Notes: generated from the letters alone by a model not told the origin. Shown: positions 18,486 through 26,584, numbered from the stretch's first letter. The stretch: 46,251 nt of DNA from Thermoanaerobaculia bacterium (GCA_017883205.1 JADGNZ010000048.1:1-46251); one strand, 5' to 3'. A program made the numbers and translations.

Positions 18486-18959
18486 TCAGGCGCTGCGGCG
18501 TTTCCACAGCCGGCGGATCAACTCGTCGAGCGAAAAGAGGCCCGGACCGAAGGCGAGGATGATCAGCGAGACGAGCAGATAGAGGAACGGCGCCGCGCTC
18601 GTGAAGGCATCCTGATCCCGAAAGAATCCGACCAGCGCGTCGTGATCGGCGGTCACGTACGCCACGATGAAGTTGATGGTCAGAGGAATGGCGATGAGGC
18701 GCGCGGCCAGGCCGAGGAGGAGGAGCAGACCGCCGACGCACTCCAGCGAAGCGACGAAGTGGGCGTTCACGCCGGGCATCGGGATGTGCAGGTGCGTGAG
18801 GAACTCGGTGAACCGGTCGATGTTCTGCAGCTTCCCCTTCCCTGTCTGAAACAGCTCCCAGCCGAACATGAGCCGGAGTACGAGCAGGAGCGGACTGCGC
18901 AGCTTGTCGAATCCGCGCGACATGACCACGTCGTACCATCGCACCAGCTTGTCGATCAT
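18486..18959 (-). CDS. bufD: DoxX-family membrane protein of the bufferin cluster
   Basis: DoxX proteins are four-helix membrane proteins; in MNIO/bufferin clusters one is often the last gene (HvfD/BufD). The 157-residue protein shows LLLVLRLMFGWELFQTGKGK (the DoxX signature start), FVASLECVGGLLLLLGLAAR, LTINFIVAYVTA and FLYLLVSLIILAFGPG. Two ATGs (18962, 18959) fit; the second has better spacing from AGGAG, and either overlaps the bufC stop, so translation is coupled. The final LFSLDELIRRL fits the family's C-terminus. The precise job is not established; a redox or quinone role in precursor modification or export is proposed for the family. Confidence 0.88.
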   Translation of the reverse strand: MIDKLVRWYDVVMSRGFDKLRSPLLLVLRLMFGWELFQTGKGKLQNIDRFTEFLTHLHIPMPGVNAHFVASLECVGGLLLLLGLAARLIAIPLTINFIVAYVTADHDALVGFFRDQDAFTSAAPFLYLLVSLIILAFGPGLFSLDELIRRLWKRRSA

Positions 18960-19858
18960 CATCTCTCCTGTTCAGTGATGGCGATTGCCGCAAAGAGTCC
19001 CGCCTCACTCCAGTCGCGGAACCAGCCGAAGAGCTCCTGCTGCCTCGGCATGCGCCGAAAGCGGCGCGCAAACTTCGTGATGGCACTGCCGATGGTCTCT
19101 CCGGAAATGAGAGAGCCGAGGAACGTGAAGGCTTCCTGCGAAAGCGGCATGCGGTAGACGCCGTAGTCGCGCCGGTGAACGGCAAGCCAGGTCTTCCCGC
19201 GGCGCGGCTCGACCACGCGCTCCTCACGCCACGCCTGGAAGACTTCATCCGCGTTGCACGCAAAGGTCAGAAGACGGATTGCCGGGATGGGCGTGAAGCG
19301 CAGCGCTTCGATCCGATCCGGCGGCACGGACGCGATCGCGTCCGGCGGCATCGGAGCGGCCTCCGCCTCTTCGAATACATGCGTCATCGCCAGCTCGAGG
19401 CGGGCCAGATCGGCAAGGAACGTTTTTCTCTTCAAGTCCGAGGCGGCGATGAACTCCGGCAGATGGTCGCCGAGCCGGTTCAGCGTGTAGCTTCGCGACG
19501 GAAAGCGCTGCACGTACTCGCGCACCAGGTGACCGAACGCGTGCTCGCCCATGGCGTAGGCAAGCGCTTCGTAGTCGGCCTCCAGCGCCTCGATCATCCG
19601 CAGCATGTACATGGAGTGGTAGATCCCGACCCGCTGAATCGGCTGCAACGTCTTCGACGGGAGCACCACCGTATCGACGCCGATCGCCCCCGCCTCGGCT
19701 GCCTCGTACACATCCCCAGGATGCGTCACGACCGACTGCATCCACTCCTGCAACGGAGCAAGGGCGAGGGGGTCGGGGGTCGGGGGTCGGGGGTCGGAGA
19801 TCAAAGTCGTTGCTACGACTCCCGACTCCCGACTCACCTCTCGGTACGCGTCAGACAT
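18959..19858 (-). CDS. bufC: DUF2063 family protein, partner of the MNIO enzyme
   Basis: The 299-residue protein belongs to the DUF2063 (HvfC/BufC) family that pairs with DUF692 enzymes to recognise RiPP precursors. The normal domain begins near LAPLQEWMQSVVTHP and includes YHSMYMLRMIEALEADYEAL, then a C-terminal region with FLGSLISGETIGSAITKFAR. The start ATG at 19858 overlaps the bufB stop (ATGTCTGA). The first ~30 codons are odd: SRESGVVATTLISDPRPPTP is the translation of a GTCGGGGGTCGG-type hairpin repeat, so an intergenic element has become coding sequence while the overlap with bufB was kept. Confidence 0.88.
   Translation of the reverse strand: MSDAYREVSRESGVVATTLISDPRPPTPDPLALAPLQEWMQSVVTHPGDVYEAAEAGAIGVDTVVLPSKTLQPIQRVGIYHSMYMLRMIEALEADYEALAYAMGEHAFGHLVREYVQRFPSRSYTLNRLGDHLPEFIAASDLKRKTFLADLARLELAMTHVFEEAEAAPMPPDAIASVPPDRIEALRFTPIPAIRLLTFACNADEVFQAWREERVVEPRRGKTWLAVHRRDYGVYRMPLSQEAFTFLGSLISGETIGSAITKFARRFRRMPRQQELFGWFRDWSEAGLFAAIAITEQER
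19768..19846. repeat. Hairpin repeat of family C inside the bufC N-terminal coding end
   Basis: The left arm has GGGGGTCGGGGGTCGGGGG words (19768-19799) and the right arm has ACGACTCCCGACTCCCGACTC (19815-19836); they can pair. It lies within the bufC frame (codons about 5-30 on the minus strand). Confidence 0.85.
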
Positions 19859-20813
19859 GCACGGCCTCTGCGTCTTGCGGGGGTCGCGTGTCGGGTGTCG
19901 GGTGTCGGAGAGATTTGGAGCTGCTTTTTCTACGACCCCCCACCCCCGACTCCCCACTCCCTTTTCTTCTACGACCCCCCACCCCCGACTCCCCACTCCC
20001 TCGAAACGCTTCCGCCTTCCGCGCCTCGGCATGCACGGTCTCGAAGTCGGGGATATTCGCATCCCACTCCATCAGCGTCGAGACGTCGCCGGTGCGGGCG
20101 CAGGCGCGCCCGTAGAGCTGCCACACCTCGTCGATGACGACGTTGTCGTGCGTATCGATGATGTGCGTGCCGTGGTTCGCGTGTCCTGCCAGGTGGACCT
20201 GCACGACGCGATCGGCAGGAATGGCGTCGACGTACGTCTTCGGATCGAAGCCGTGGTTGAACGAGCTGACGTAGATGTTGTTCACGTCGAGCAGCAATCC
20301 GCAGTCGCTCTCGGCGGCCAGCGCTGCCAGGAAATCCCACTCCGTCATCGTCGACGTTGCGAACTCGACATACGACGACGGATTCTCGACGACAAGCGGC
20401 GTCTCCAGAAAATCGGAGATGACGCGCACGCGCGCGGCGGTGTGGCGGAGCGACTCCTCGTTGTACGGCATCGGGAGAAGATCGTGGACGTTGCGTCCGC
20501 TCACGCCCGTCCAGCAAAGGTGGTCGGAGATCCAGCGGGCATTGACGCCGCGCGCCAGCTCCTTCAGTTTGCGGAGGTAATCGAAGTCGATCGGATCGGT
20601 GCCGCCGATCGACATCGAGACGCCGTGAAGAACGATCGGGTATCGCTCGGCGATCGTTTCGAGCACGTAGCGAGGACGGCCGCCGGTGTCGAGATAGTTC
20701 TCGGAGAGTGCCTCGAACCAGTCAACATCGGGCTGCGTATCGAGGATGTGCGCGTAATGCACGGTCCGCAATCCGATGCCGATACCGAGGTCAGGGAAGT
20801 TGAATCGATTCAT
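19851..20813 (-). CDS. bufB: MNIO-family (DUF692) RiPP-modifying enzyme, bufferin type
   Basis: DUF692 proteins are multinuclear non-heme iron oxidases that modify cysteines of RiPP precursors (oxazolone/thioamide or thiooxazole). The 320-residue protein starts at ATG 20813 (MNRFNFPDLGIGIGLRT) and shows the metal-binding barrel motifs in order: LHGVSMSIG, ISDHLCW, HDLLPMPYN, VENPSSYV, LLDVNNIYVSSFNHG, VQVHLAGH, IDTHD and LMEWDANIPDF. The natural domain ends near EARKAEAF; about 48 further residues (GSGESGVGGRR twice, then RHPTPDTRPPQ) are translated hairpin repeat. The stop overlaps bufC. It lies between the Cys-rich precursor gene and bufC, which defines a bufferin-like operon. Confidence 0.92.
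   Translation of the reverse strand: MNRFNFPDLGIGIGLRTVHYAHILDTQPDVDWFEALSENYLDTGGRPRYVLETIAERYPIVLHGVSMSIGGTDPIDFDYLRKLKELARGVNARWISDHLCWTGVSGRNVHDLLPMPYNEESLRHTAARVRVISDFLETPLVVENPSSYVEFATSTMTEWDFLAALAAESDCGLLLDVNNIYVSSFNHGFDPKTYVDAIPADRVVQVHLAGHANHGTHIIDTHDNVVIDEVWQLYGRACARTGDVSTLMEWDANIPDFETVHAEARKAEAFRGSGESGVGGRRRKGSGESGVGGRRKSSSKSLRHPTPDTRPPQDAEAVHV
19878..20003. repeat. Direct and inverted repeats inside the bufB C-terminal coding end
   Basis: A G-rich segment (GGGGGTCGCGTGTCGGGTGTC, from 19879) faces two direct copies of a 35-39-base C-rich unit with TTCTACGACCCCCCAC (starting about 19928 and 19967). The unit is in frame with bufB and adds the duplicated GESGVGGRR-type peptide. The G- and C-rich parts can pair. 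Confidence 0.85.
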
Positions 20814-20824
20814 GGGTTCTTTGA

Positions 20825-20934
20825 GGGGGGTGGGGAGTAGGGGGTGGGGTGTGGGAGAGAGAGCCCGCGTGACCGGCCGGCTTACGAGTCGCCGGACATC
20901 TCTCCCACACCCCACCCCCTACTCCCCACCCCCC
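20825..20934. repeat. Perfect 36-base inverted repeat between bufA and bufB
   Basis: The arms at 20825-20860 (GGGGGGTGGGGAGTAGGGGG start) and 20899-20934 (its exact reverse complement) enclose a 38-base loop. It sits in the 169-base gap between the precursor and enzyme genes. RiPP precursors are usually made in excess over their enzymes, and a hairpin here could block exonucleases or reduce read-through and so set that ratio. Confidence 0.93.
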
Positions 20935-20982
20935 GAGGAGGACGGCGGACCCGTCCTCCGGGGAACGGTGGATGACGGTGGA

Positions 20983-21345
20983 TTACGAAGCCTTCGGAGG
21001 AACGGCGCAGGAGCCTTTGCCCTTGCACTCGTTCTTGCCGCCGGCGCCTTGACCCTTGCAGGCGTTCTTGCCGGCGCAGCTGTGCTTGTACGCCTTCGAC
21101 GCGCACGAGCCCTGGCCCTTGCAGGCATTCTTGCCGTCGGCGCCGAGGCCCTTGCAGCCGTTGAGGCCTTTACAAGCATGCTTGTCGTCAGCCTTCGGCG
21201 CGTCAGCCATCTTCACGGCCTGCGACGACTGGTTGAGAGAAAGCGTGTTCGACCGCGCCTGGTCTGCACGCAGACTGGTACCGGCGCTGAGGCCGGCGAT
21301 GACGCCACCGAGAACGAGATACCGAGCCAGATCACGACTATTCAT
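20983..21345 (-). CDS. bufA: Bufferin-like Cys-rich RiPP precursor with Sec signal peptide
   Basis: The 120-residue protein starts at ATG 21345 with an excellent GGAGGAGA Shine-Dalgarno; the longer frame upstream is non-coding. It has a signal peptide (LARYLVLGGVIAGLSAG), a spacer of about 30 residues, and a C-terminal core with eight cysteines in four C-x5-C pairs: CKGLNGC, CKGQGSC, CAGKNAC and CKGKGSC. Gly-, Lys- and Ala-rich linkers (ADGKNACKGQG) separate them. Long precursors with signal peptides and Cys pairs next to DUF692, DUF2063 and DoxX genes are the hallmark of bufferins and HvfA-type metallophores, which bind copper. The metal here is inference. It is the first gene of the operon. 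Confidence 0.9.
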   Translation of the reverse strand: MNSRDLARYLVLGGVIAGLSAGTSLRADQARSNTLSLNQSSQAVKMADAPKADDKHACKGLNGCKGLGADGKNACKGQGSCASKAYKHSCAGKNACKGQGAGGKNECKGKGSCAVPPKAS

Positions 21346-21734
21346 ACAAATCTCCTCCAAAAAGTTGGTTTGAGTACCGACAGACTTACGGCCGACAGTG
21401 GGTGATTGGATGCAATGATGCCAGATTCGGACAAAAAAGCGCGGGCTGATGTCGCAGCTGCGGTCCATTTTCTGCGATGAAACGGTGTCAAAACGATCGT
21501 GCTGCTGCTTGCGGCGCTGCTGGCCTGGACCCGTTTCAAACCATTGGAGCTATCAGGCCGTATCCAAACCACCGGGTCCAAACCACCGGGGCGGGACGCC
21601 CCGATGGCCGCGGGCGAGACGCCAGGCGAGACGCCCGCACTCCTTAGCGCGTCGCGAATTCCACGCTCCATCCCACGCCGATCTTTAGTCCTCCTTTACG
21701 CTCAACTGGTCTTCCTGTGATTCACTACGCGAGC
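21346..21734. other. Divergent intergenic region between bufA and kdpD with hairpin remnant
   Basis: This 389-base gap should hold the bufA promoter (left) and the promoter of the sensor kinase (right). Around 21588-21660, GGGGCGGGACGCCCCG and GGGCGAGACGCC...GGCGAGACGCCCGC repeat words form short hairpins that resemble the family A elements. I see no credible gene in it, and no unambiguous -35/-10 pair. The final bases (CTTTAGTCCTCCTTTACGC) are pyrimidine-rich like the operator regions noted elsewhere but do not match them. Confidence 0.5.
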
Positions 21735-23204
21735 ATGGATCGCCGAACCAACCCCATCCTCATCTGGATCGCCGCGCTCGGGTCGATTGCCGTCGTCACC
21801 GCGGCCGGCTCCGCGCTCAGACTCAATCCGAACACGGTCGGCTTCGCGTACCTCATCGTCGTCCTTCTGATCTCGGTCTGGGGCGGGTTGCTGGCCGGAA
21901 CCGTGTCGTCGGTCATCGCCACGCTTTGCTACAACTTTTTCTTCTTTCCGCCGCTCTACACGTTCACGATTCAGGAGCCGGCCAACTGGTTTGCTCTCGT
22001 CGCGTTTCTCGTCGCCTCGGTCACCGTGAACCGCCTCGTCGTCGCCGCGCACGTGCAGGCGGAGAAAGCGAAGCAGCGCCGGACGGAGCTGGAAACGCTC
22101 TATGGATTGAGCATCGACCTCTTCGCGGCCACGAACCGCGTCGGCGCGCTCGGCGAGGCCGCAGGGCGCGCGTTGCAGCTCCTCGGCGCACGCGCAGGCG
22201 GACTCGTTCTCTTCGACGGCAGTCCGTTCCGGCAGAACGTCGTCTCGTGGAGCGGCGACAAGCCTGACGAGATCGAAGACCTGATCGCCGGCGTCGGACG
22301 CCACAAAGAGGCGCTGGAGTTTCCGTCGCCGCTCGGACGCGACGTCTACCTCCCGCTCGTCGTCGGAGGGAAGACCACCGGCGCCCTCGTCGCTCGCGGC
22401 ACCGAGGCCTCGAAGCAGACGCTCGAATCGGCGGCCCGGCTCGTGGCGCTGGCAGTGGAGCGGGAACGCTTCATCGAAGAAAACGCTCACGTCCGGGCGC
22501 TGCGTGAAAGCGAAGCGCTCAAGACCTCGCTGCTCCGCGCCATCTCGCACGACCTCACCACGCCGATCACCGCCGTCTCGATTCGGACGGAATCGATCCG
22601 GCGCCGCGCGGGAGCCGACCCCGAGCTGCTCGAAGACATCGGTGCCATCGCCGAGGAGACGGCGCGGCTGCGGAGACGCATCGACAACCTGCTGGCCATG
22701 GCGCGGCTCGAGGCGGGCAAGTCGAAGCCGCACCGCGAGCCGACGCCGCCCGCCGATCTCTTTCGCGCCACACGGGAGAACCTTCCCATCGTCTTCAGCA
22801 CGCGGCCCATCACGGTTCACGTCGAGCCGGACTGCCCTGATGCCAACGTCGATCCGTCGCTGGCGCTGGAGATCCTCGTCAACCTCGTCGAGAACGCGCA
22901 TCGCGTCTCGCCGCCCGGTGCCACCATCGAGCTCGTGGCGCGTAAACATCCCATCGACGCGGACAAGATGCGCATCGAGATCCTCGACCGAGGGCCCGGC
23001 CTTCCGCCCGGTGTGGTCGATGCGGACGGGAACGTGGCCGCTGAAACCACCGATCTCGCCCAGCGCGGCCTCGGCCTGGAGATCGCGCGCGGTCTTGCCG
23101 TCGCGAATGGCGGCAGCATCGGTCTGGCGCCGCGCGCCGGCGGAGGCACGATCGCGCGAGTCGATCTCCCCGCGGCGCGGTTGCCTGCCGAGGAGCGTCC
23201 GTGA
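21735..23204 (+). CDS. kdpD: KdpD-type sensor histidine kinase lacking the N-terminal KdpD and USP domains
   Basis: The 489-residue protein corresponds to the C-terminal half of classical KdpD (about 890 residues). It begins directly with the DUF4118 membrane region: ILIWIAALGSIAVVTAAGSA, VGFAYLIVVLLISVWGG, LLAGTVSSVIATLCYNFFFF and WFALVAFLVASVTVNRLVV. A GAF-like part follows (LETLYGLSIDLFAATNRVG). The H-box is LLRAISHDLTTPITAVS (His272), then come NLVENAHRVSP and the HATPase G boxes (DRGPGLPPG, GLGLEIARGLAV). The kdpD-N half is in separate genes at 36581 and 45313. Start: ATG 21735; a GTG at 21717 adds six residues. The stop overlaps kdpE (GTGA), so both form one operon. Confidence 0.92.
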   Translation: MDRRTNPILIWIAALGSIAVVTAAGSALRLNPNTVGFAYLIVVLLISVWGGLLAGTVSSVIATLCYNFFFFPPLYTFTIQEPANWFALVAFLVASVTVNRLVVAAHVQAEKAKQRRTELETLYGLSIDLFAATNRVGALGEAAGRALQLLGARAGGLVLFDGSPFRQNVVSWSGDKPDEIEDLIAGVGRHKEALEFPSPLGRDVYLPLVVGGKTTGALVARGTEASKQTLESAARLVALAVERERFIEENAHVRALRESEALKTSLLRAISHDLTTPITAVSIRTESIRRRAGADPELLEDIGAIAEETARLRRRIDNLLAMARLEAGKSKPHREPTPPADLFRATRENLPIVFSTRPITVHVEPDCPDANVDPSLALEILVNLVENAHRVSPPGATIELVARKHPIDADKMRIEILDRGPGLPPGVVDADGNVAAETTDLAQRGLGLEIARGLAVANGGSIGLAPRAGGGTIARVDLPAARLPAEERP

Positions 23205-23887
23205 CGATCTCGAACGTCATTCTCATCGTCGATGACGATCCGGCGATCCGCGATTCGCTCTCGAAGGAGCTGCGCGCCAACGGCTATTCGACGATCACCG
23301 CCGTTGACGGAGCCGAGGGGATCAGCGCCTTTCAGTCGCAGGTCCCGGATCTCGTTCTCACCGATCTGGCCATGCCGCGCTCCGATGGATTCGAGCTCAT
23401 CGCCGGCATCCGCGCGTCGTCGCGAGCTCCTGTGATCGTCCTCTCGGTCCGCGGCGCCGATCCCGACAAAGTCCGCGCCCTCGACCTCGGCGCCGACGAC
23501 TTCGTGACCAAGCCTTTCTCGATGGCCGAGCTCCTGGCGCGCGTCCGCGCACAACTGCGCCGCACGGCACCGCCATCGACGACGCTCACGTTTCCCGACC
23601 TGACGATCGAGCTCGATCGCCGCCGCGTCATGCAGGGCGGACGCGAGTTGCGCCTGACGCCGACCGAGTACTCCCTCCTCGAGCTGCTGGCCACAAACGC
23701 GGGCAAGCCGATGTTCATCGAACAGATCATCGCCCGCGTCTGGCGCTCCGCCCCCAGCACAAGCGCCGATACACTCCGCGTTCACATGAGCTCCCTCCGC
23801 AAAAAGCTGGAGCCAAATCCGTCCGAGCCTCTCTACATCGTGACGGAGCCGTGGGTCGGATATCGCTTTATTGCCGAGCCCATTTGA
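23201..23887 (+). CDS. kdpE: KdpE response regulator (OmpR/PhoB family)
   Basis: The 228-residue protein has a receiver domain (residues about 5-118; acidic pocket VDDD near residue 10, phosphoacceptor Asp55 in LVLTDLAMPRSDG, and Lys in VTKPF) and an OmpR-type winged helix (residues about 130-225: LTPTEYSLLELLATNAGKPM, SADTLRVHMSSLRKKLE, VGYRF). It starts with GTG 23201, overlapping the kdpD stop. KdpE binds direct repeats as a dimer, generally upstream of kdpFABC; putative target repeats with an 11-base period occur at 23961, 26051 and 28564. A large perfect hairpin follows immediately after the stop. Confidence 0.95.
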   Translation: MTISNVILIVDDDPAIRDSLSKELRANGYSTITAVDGAEGISAFQSQVPDLVLTDLAMPRSDGFELIAGIRASSRAPVIVLSVRGADPDKVRALDLGADDFVTKPFSMAELLARVRAQLRRTAPPSTTLTFPDLTIELDRRRVMQGGRELRLTPTEYSLLELLATNAGKPMFIEQIIARVWRSAPSTSADTLRVHMSSLRKKLEPNPSEPLYIVTEPWVGYRFIAEPI

Positions 23888-23954
23888 TCCGCAGATGACG
23901 CAGATGTACACAGATGAAAGGCTTTTGTCTGCGTCGATCTGCGTCATCTGCGGA
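23888..23954. repeat. Perfect inverted repeat after kdpE (CCGCAGATGACGCAGAT type)
   Basis: The arms TCCGCAGATGACGCAGAT (23888-23905) and its exact complement (23937-23954) enclose a 31-base loop that contains AAAGGCTTTTG. It begins directly after the kdpE stop and ends just before the first operator-like repeat. The same sort of GCAGATGACGCAGAT repeats are common intergenic elements in several phyla. It could stop or stabilise the kdpDE transcript. Confidence 0.92.
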
Positions 23955-23960
23955 TAAGCC

Positions 23961-23984
23961 TTTCGAAACTCTTAAGCCACTCTT
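23961..23984 (+). promoter_or_regulatory. Direct-repeat operator candidate upstream of the KimA-like gene
   Basis: TTTCGAAACTCTT (23961-23973) is followed by ACTCTT at 23979, giving two ACTCTT half-sites 11 bases apart (23968 and 23979). A partly matching site (AGCCTT, 23957) and a weak one (TTTCTG, 23990) extend the same period. OmpR-family regulators bind direct repeats with 11-base spacing. It sits 61 bases before the predicted start of the importer. The word TTTCGRAACTCTT-N5-ACTCTT recurs exactly at 26051-26074. Confidence 0.55.
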
Positions 23985-24044
23985 TAGCGTTTCTGCTGCC
24001 AGACCGTCGATACAGTCTGAGACAACACGCATGAGCGCACGCTC

Positions 24045-26045
24045 TTGAACGACCAGCAGCCGGAGCGATCGACGATTCAACGCGTGCGACGGATGATCGT
24101 CGGTCCGCCGCGGGACGTGAGCGATCCGAAGATCTTTCATCACGTCTCGCTCATCGCGTTTCTGGCGTGGGTGGGCCTTGGCGCGGACGGATTGTCATCG
24201 TCATCCTACGGTCCCGAAGAGGCCTACAAGGCGCTGGGACCGCACTCGCATCTGTCGATCATGCTCGTGGCGATGACGGCGGTGACGATCGCGGTCATCT
24301 CCATCGCGTACTCGAACCTGATTCAGCACTTTCCCGGCGGTGGCGGCGGATACCTCGTGGCTACAAAGCTGCTCGGGAGCCGCGTCGGCGTGGTATCAGG
24401 TTGCGCTCTGCTGGTCGATTACGTTCTGACCATTACGGTGTCGATCGCCAGCGGCTGCGATCAGCTATGGTCGTTCCTCCCGCCCTCAGTAGCGGGCTAC
24501 AAACTGCTCACCGAGTTTCTCATCCTTCTCCTGTTAGTGGTCCTGAATCTGCGCGGGGTCAAGGAGTCGGTGAACGTTCTCGCGCCGATCTTCGTGCTGT
24601 TCATCGTCACGCATGCGTTCGCGATCGTGTATGCGATCGCCACTCACGTGACGGGCCTGCCGAAGGTGTTCCATGACGCGCACGTGGACTACTCCCATTC
24701 CGTCAGCACGATCGGATTCCTGCCGCTGATGCTCATTCTCCTGCGCGCCTACTCGCTCGGCGGCGGCACGTACACGGGAATCGAGGCGGTCTCGAACGGC
24801 GTGTCGATGCTTCGCGAGCCGCGCGTCCGCACGGGGAAGCGGACCATGGCGCTCATGGCCGCTTCGCTGGCGTTCACCGCCGGCGGGATCATGTTCGCCT
24901 ATCTCCTCACGAATTCGACGCCGACTGAGGGGAAGACTATGAATGCCGTGCTGCTGACGAATCTGTTCGGCCACTGGCACGCCGGAGGCCTTTCCACCGG
25001 CATGGCATTCGTGGTCGTCGCTCTCGTCGCCGAGGCCGCACTGCTCTTCGTGGCGGCGCAGACGGGCTTTCTGGACGGACCGCGCGTGCTCAGCAACATG
25101 GCGCTCGATTCCTGGATGCCGCATCGCTTCAGCCAGCTCTCCGACAGGCTCGTCACCAAGAACGGCGTCTACATGATGGGGATCGCCGCCGCTGCCGCGC
25201 TGTTGTACACCCGAGGAGACATCCTCACGCTGGTGGTCATGTACTCCATCAACGTGTTCATCACCTTCTCCCTGACTGAGCTGGGAATGGCGCGGCACTG
25301 GATCAAAGACCGCGCCAAGGAGCCCCGGTGGAAGAGCCAGCTCGCCATCCACGGAACAGGACTGGTGATGTGCCTCAGCATCCTGGTCATCACGACGCTC
25401 GAGAAATTCTCGCAGGGCGGATGGGTGACCGTGGTCATCACAGGACTCCTGATCGCCCTCTGTTTCGCGATCCGTCGTCACTATGACGAGGTCCGCGCGG
25501 GCCTGAAGCGGCTCGACGACATTCTGACGACGATTCCGCTTCCCGAGACGGGAACCGCTTCTGGCCCTTCGGAGCTGGATGCGAATGTGCCCACCGCGGT
25601 GATCAGTATCTCGTCGTTCTCAGGATTCGGGCTGCACCAGATCCTGTCGATCCACAAGGCGTTTCCGAATTACTTCAAACAGTTGGTCTTCGTCTCCGCC
25701 GCGGTGGTCGACTCCGGCAATTTCAAGGGCGCCGAGGAGCTCGGCAGTCTGCAAAAGAACACCGAGGAGAATCTGCTGAAGTACGTCGCCTGGGCGCAGG
25801 CACACGGCTTCCGCGCCGATTATCGGATGGCCCTCGGCACCGAAGCGGTGGCCACGGTCGAAGCGATCTGTCTCGATGTGGCGAAAGAATTTCCGCGCGC
25901 GATCTTTTTCATGGGACGACTGATCTTCAAGGAAGAGAAGTGGTATCACCGGCTGCTCCACAACGAAACACCGCACGCCATTCAACGCCGGCTGCAGTTC
26001 GAAGGGATCCAGGCGATGGTTCTGCCGATCAGGGTGCTCGAGTGA
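24045..26045 (+). CDS. KimA-like potassium importer (APC superfamily)
   Basis: The 666-residue protein is an APC-superfamily permease with about 12 membrane helices (HVSLIAFLAWVGLGADGLSS, GGGGGYLVATKLLG, LLLLVVLNLRGVKESVNVLA, MAFVVVALVAEAALLFVAAQ, VTVVITGLLIALCFAIRR) and a C-terminal cytoplasmic region of about 180 residues with SSFSGFGLHQILSIHKAFPN. This plan, with YGPEEAYKAL and LGGGTYTGIEAVSN near the transport site, fits KimA (YdaO), a high-affinity K+ importer controlled by c-di-AMP in Firmicutes, better than an amino-acid permease. Start: the TTG at 24045 (LNDQQPERST), with only a weak ribosome signal, so it may be a few residues shorter. It lies between kdpE and kup, which supports a K+ role; transport specificity is inference. 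Confidence 0.78.
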   Translation: MNDQQPERSTIQRVRRMIVGPPRDVSDPKIFHHVSLIAFLAWVGLGADGLSSSSYGPEEAYKALGPHSHLSIMLVAMTAVTIAVISIAYSNLIQHFPGGGGGYLVATKLLGSRVGVVSGCALLVDYVLTITVSIASGCDQLWSFLPPSVAGYKLLTEFLILLLLVVLNLRGVKESVNVLAPIFVLFIVTHAFAIVYAIATHVTGLPKVFHDAHVDYSHSVSTIGFLPLMLILLRAYSLGGGTYTGIEAVSNGVSMLREPRVRTGKRTMALMAASLAFTAGGIMFAYLLTNSTPTEGKTMNAVLLTNLFGHWHAGGLSTGMAFVVVALVAEAALLFVAAQTGFLDGPRVLSNMALDSWMPHRFSQLSDRLVTKNGVYMMGIAAAAALLYTRGDILTLVVMYSINVFITFSLTELGMARHWIKDRAKEPRWKSQLAIHGTGLVMCLSILVITTLEKFSQGGWVTVVITGLLIALCFAIRRHYDEVRAGLKRLDDILTTIPLPETGTASGPSELDANVPTAVISISSFSGFGLHQILSIHKAFPNYFKQLVFVSAAVVDSGNFKGAEELGSLQKNTEENLLKYVAWAQAHGFRADYRMALGTEAVATVEAICLDVAKEFPRAIFFMGRLIFKEEKWYHRLLHNETPHAIQRRLQFEGIQAMVLPIRVLE

Positions 26046-26050
26046 GGGAC

Positions 26051-26074
26051 TTTCGGAACTCTTCATCGACTCTT
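26051..26074 (+). promoter_or_regulatory. Second copy of the direct-repeat operator candidate
   Basis: TTTCGGAACTCTT (26051-26063) plus ACTCTT at 26069 give half-sites exactly 11 bases apart (26058 and 26069), followed by a weaker AATCTC at 26080. It starts five bases after the KimA-like stop and 81 bases before the small membrane protein. Of 24 positions, the word matches the copy at 23961-23984 at all but one of the first 13, and in both half-sites. Confidence 0.55.
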
Positions 26075-26154
26075 ATTCCAATCTCACGATGACGCTTTCG
26101 AACTTCTTAATGAGGCGCCTGCGGAGCAAGTGTTAAACGAGTCAGGACGTCGGC

Positions 26155-26574
26155 ATGACCACCATGATCCGCTCGCTCACATCAGATTCCGGGCAACCGA
26201 AAAAGCACCACGCCGTGACGAGAGCGGCGTTGCTCGTCGTCTTCTGGATCGTTGCGGCGGTGCTCGTCGCCATCGTTCATCAGACGATCGATGCAAGCTC
26301 GCCTGTGATCAGCGTCATTTTGAAGGTGGGCGCGATTGTGGTGATTGCGGCGGCGTTCGGCAGGCTGGCTGCGTCCGAGGGCACGCTCAACTACGCGCTC
26401 TTCGTCGGTACCACGTGGGTGCTCCTCGACATCGCCACGGAGATCTCCATGACTGTCCGCTCGGGGCACCAGTGGTTTGCCCTCATCGGCTCACCCGCGA
26501 ATGGCGGCCTCCGATGCGTGCTGCTGATCGCGTGGATCATCGCGCCAGCGCTGTTCGTCAGAAGGAGGGAATGA
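26155..26574 (+). CDS. Small multi-helix membrane protein between kimA-like and kup
   Basis: The 139-residue protein has a polar N-terminus (MTTMIRSLTSDSGQPKKHHA) and four membrane segments: RAALLVVFWIVAAVLVAIVH, VISVILKVGAIVVIAAAFG, YALFVGTTWVLLDIATEI and RCVLLIAWIIAPALFV. It ends with the basic RRRE. The ATG at 26155 follows AGGA at an 8-base spacing; an ATG three codons later is also possible. I recognise no family. It converges on kup (stop 26585, ten bases away) and is preceded by the same operator-like direct repeats as the importer, so a link to potassium or membrane stress is plausible, but that is inference. Confidence 0.7.
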   Translation: MTTMIRSLTSDSGQPKKHHAVTRAALLVVFWIVAAVLVAIVHQTIDASSPVISVILKVGAIVVIAAAFGRLAASEGTLNYALFVGTTWVLLDIATEISMTVRSGHQWFALIGSPANGGLRCVLLIAWIIAPALFVRRRE

Positions 26575-26584
26575 GAGCGTCGTT

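Noticed and set aside
24005-24044. An ATG at 24031 as the start of the KimA-like gene
   Set aside because: That ATG is out of frame with the conserved protein and hits a stop after five codons; the TTG at 24045 is in frame.
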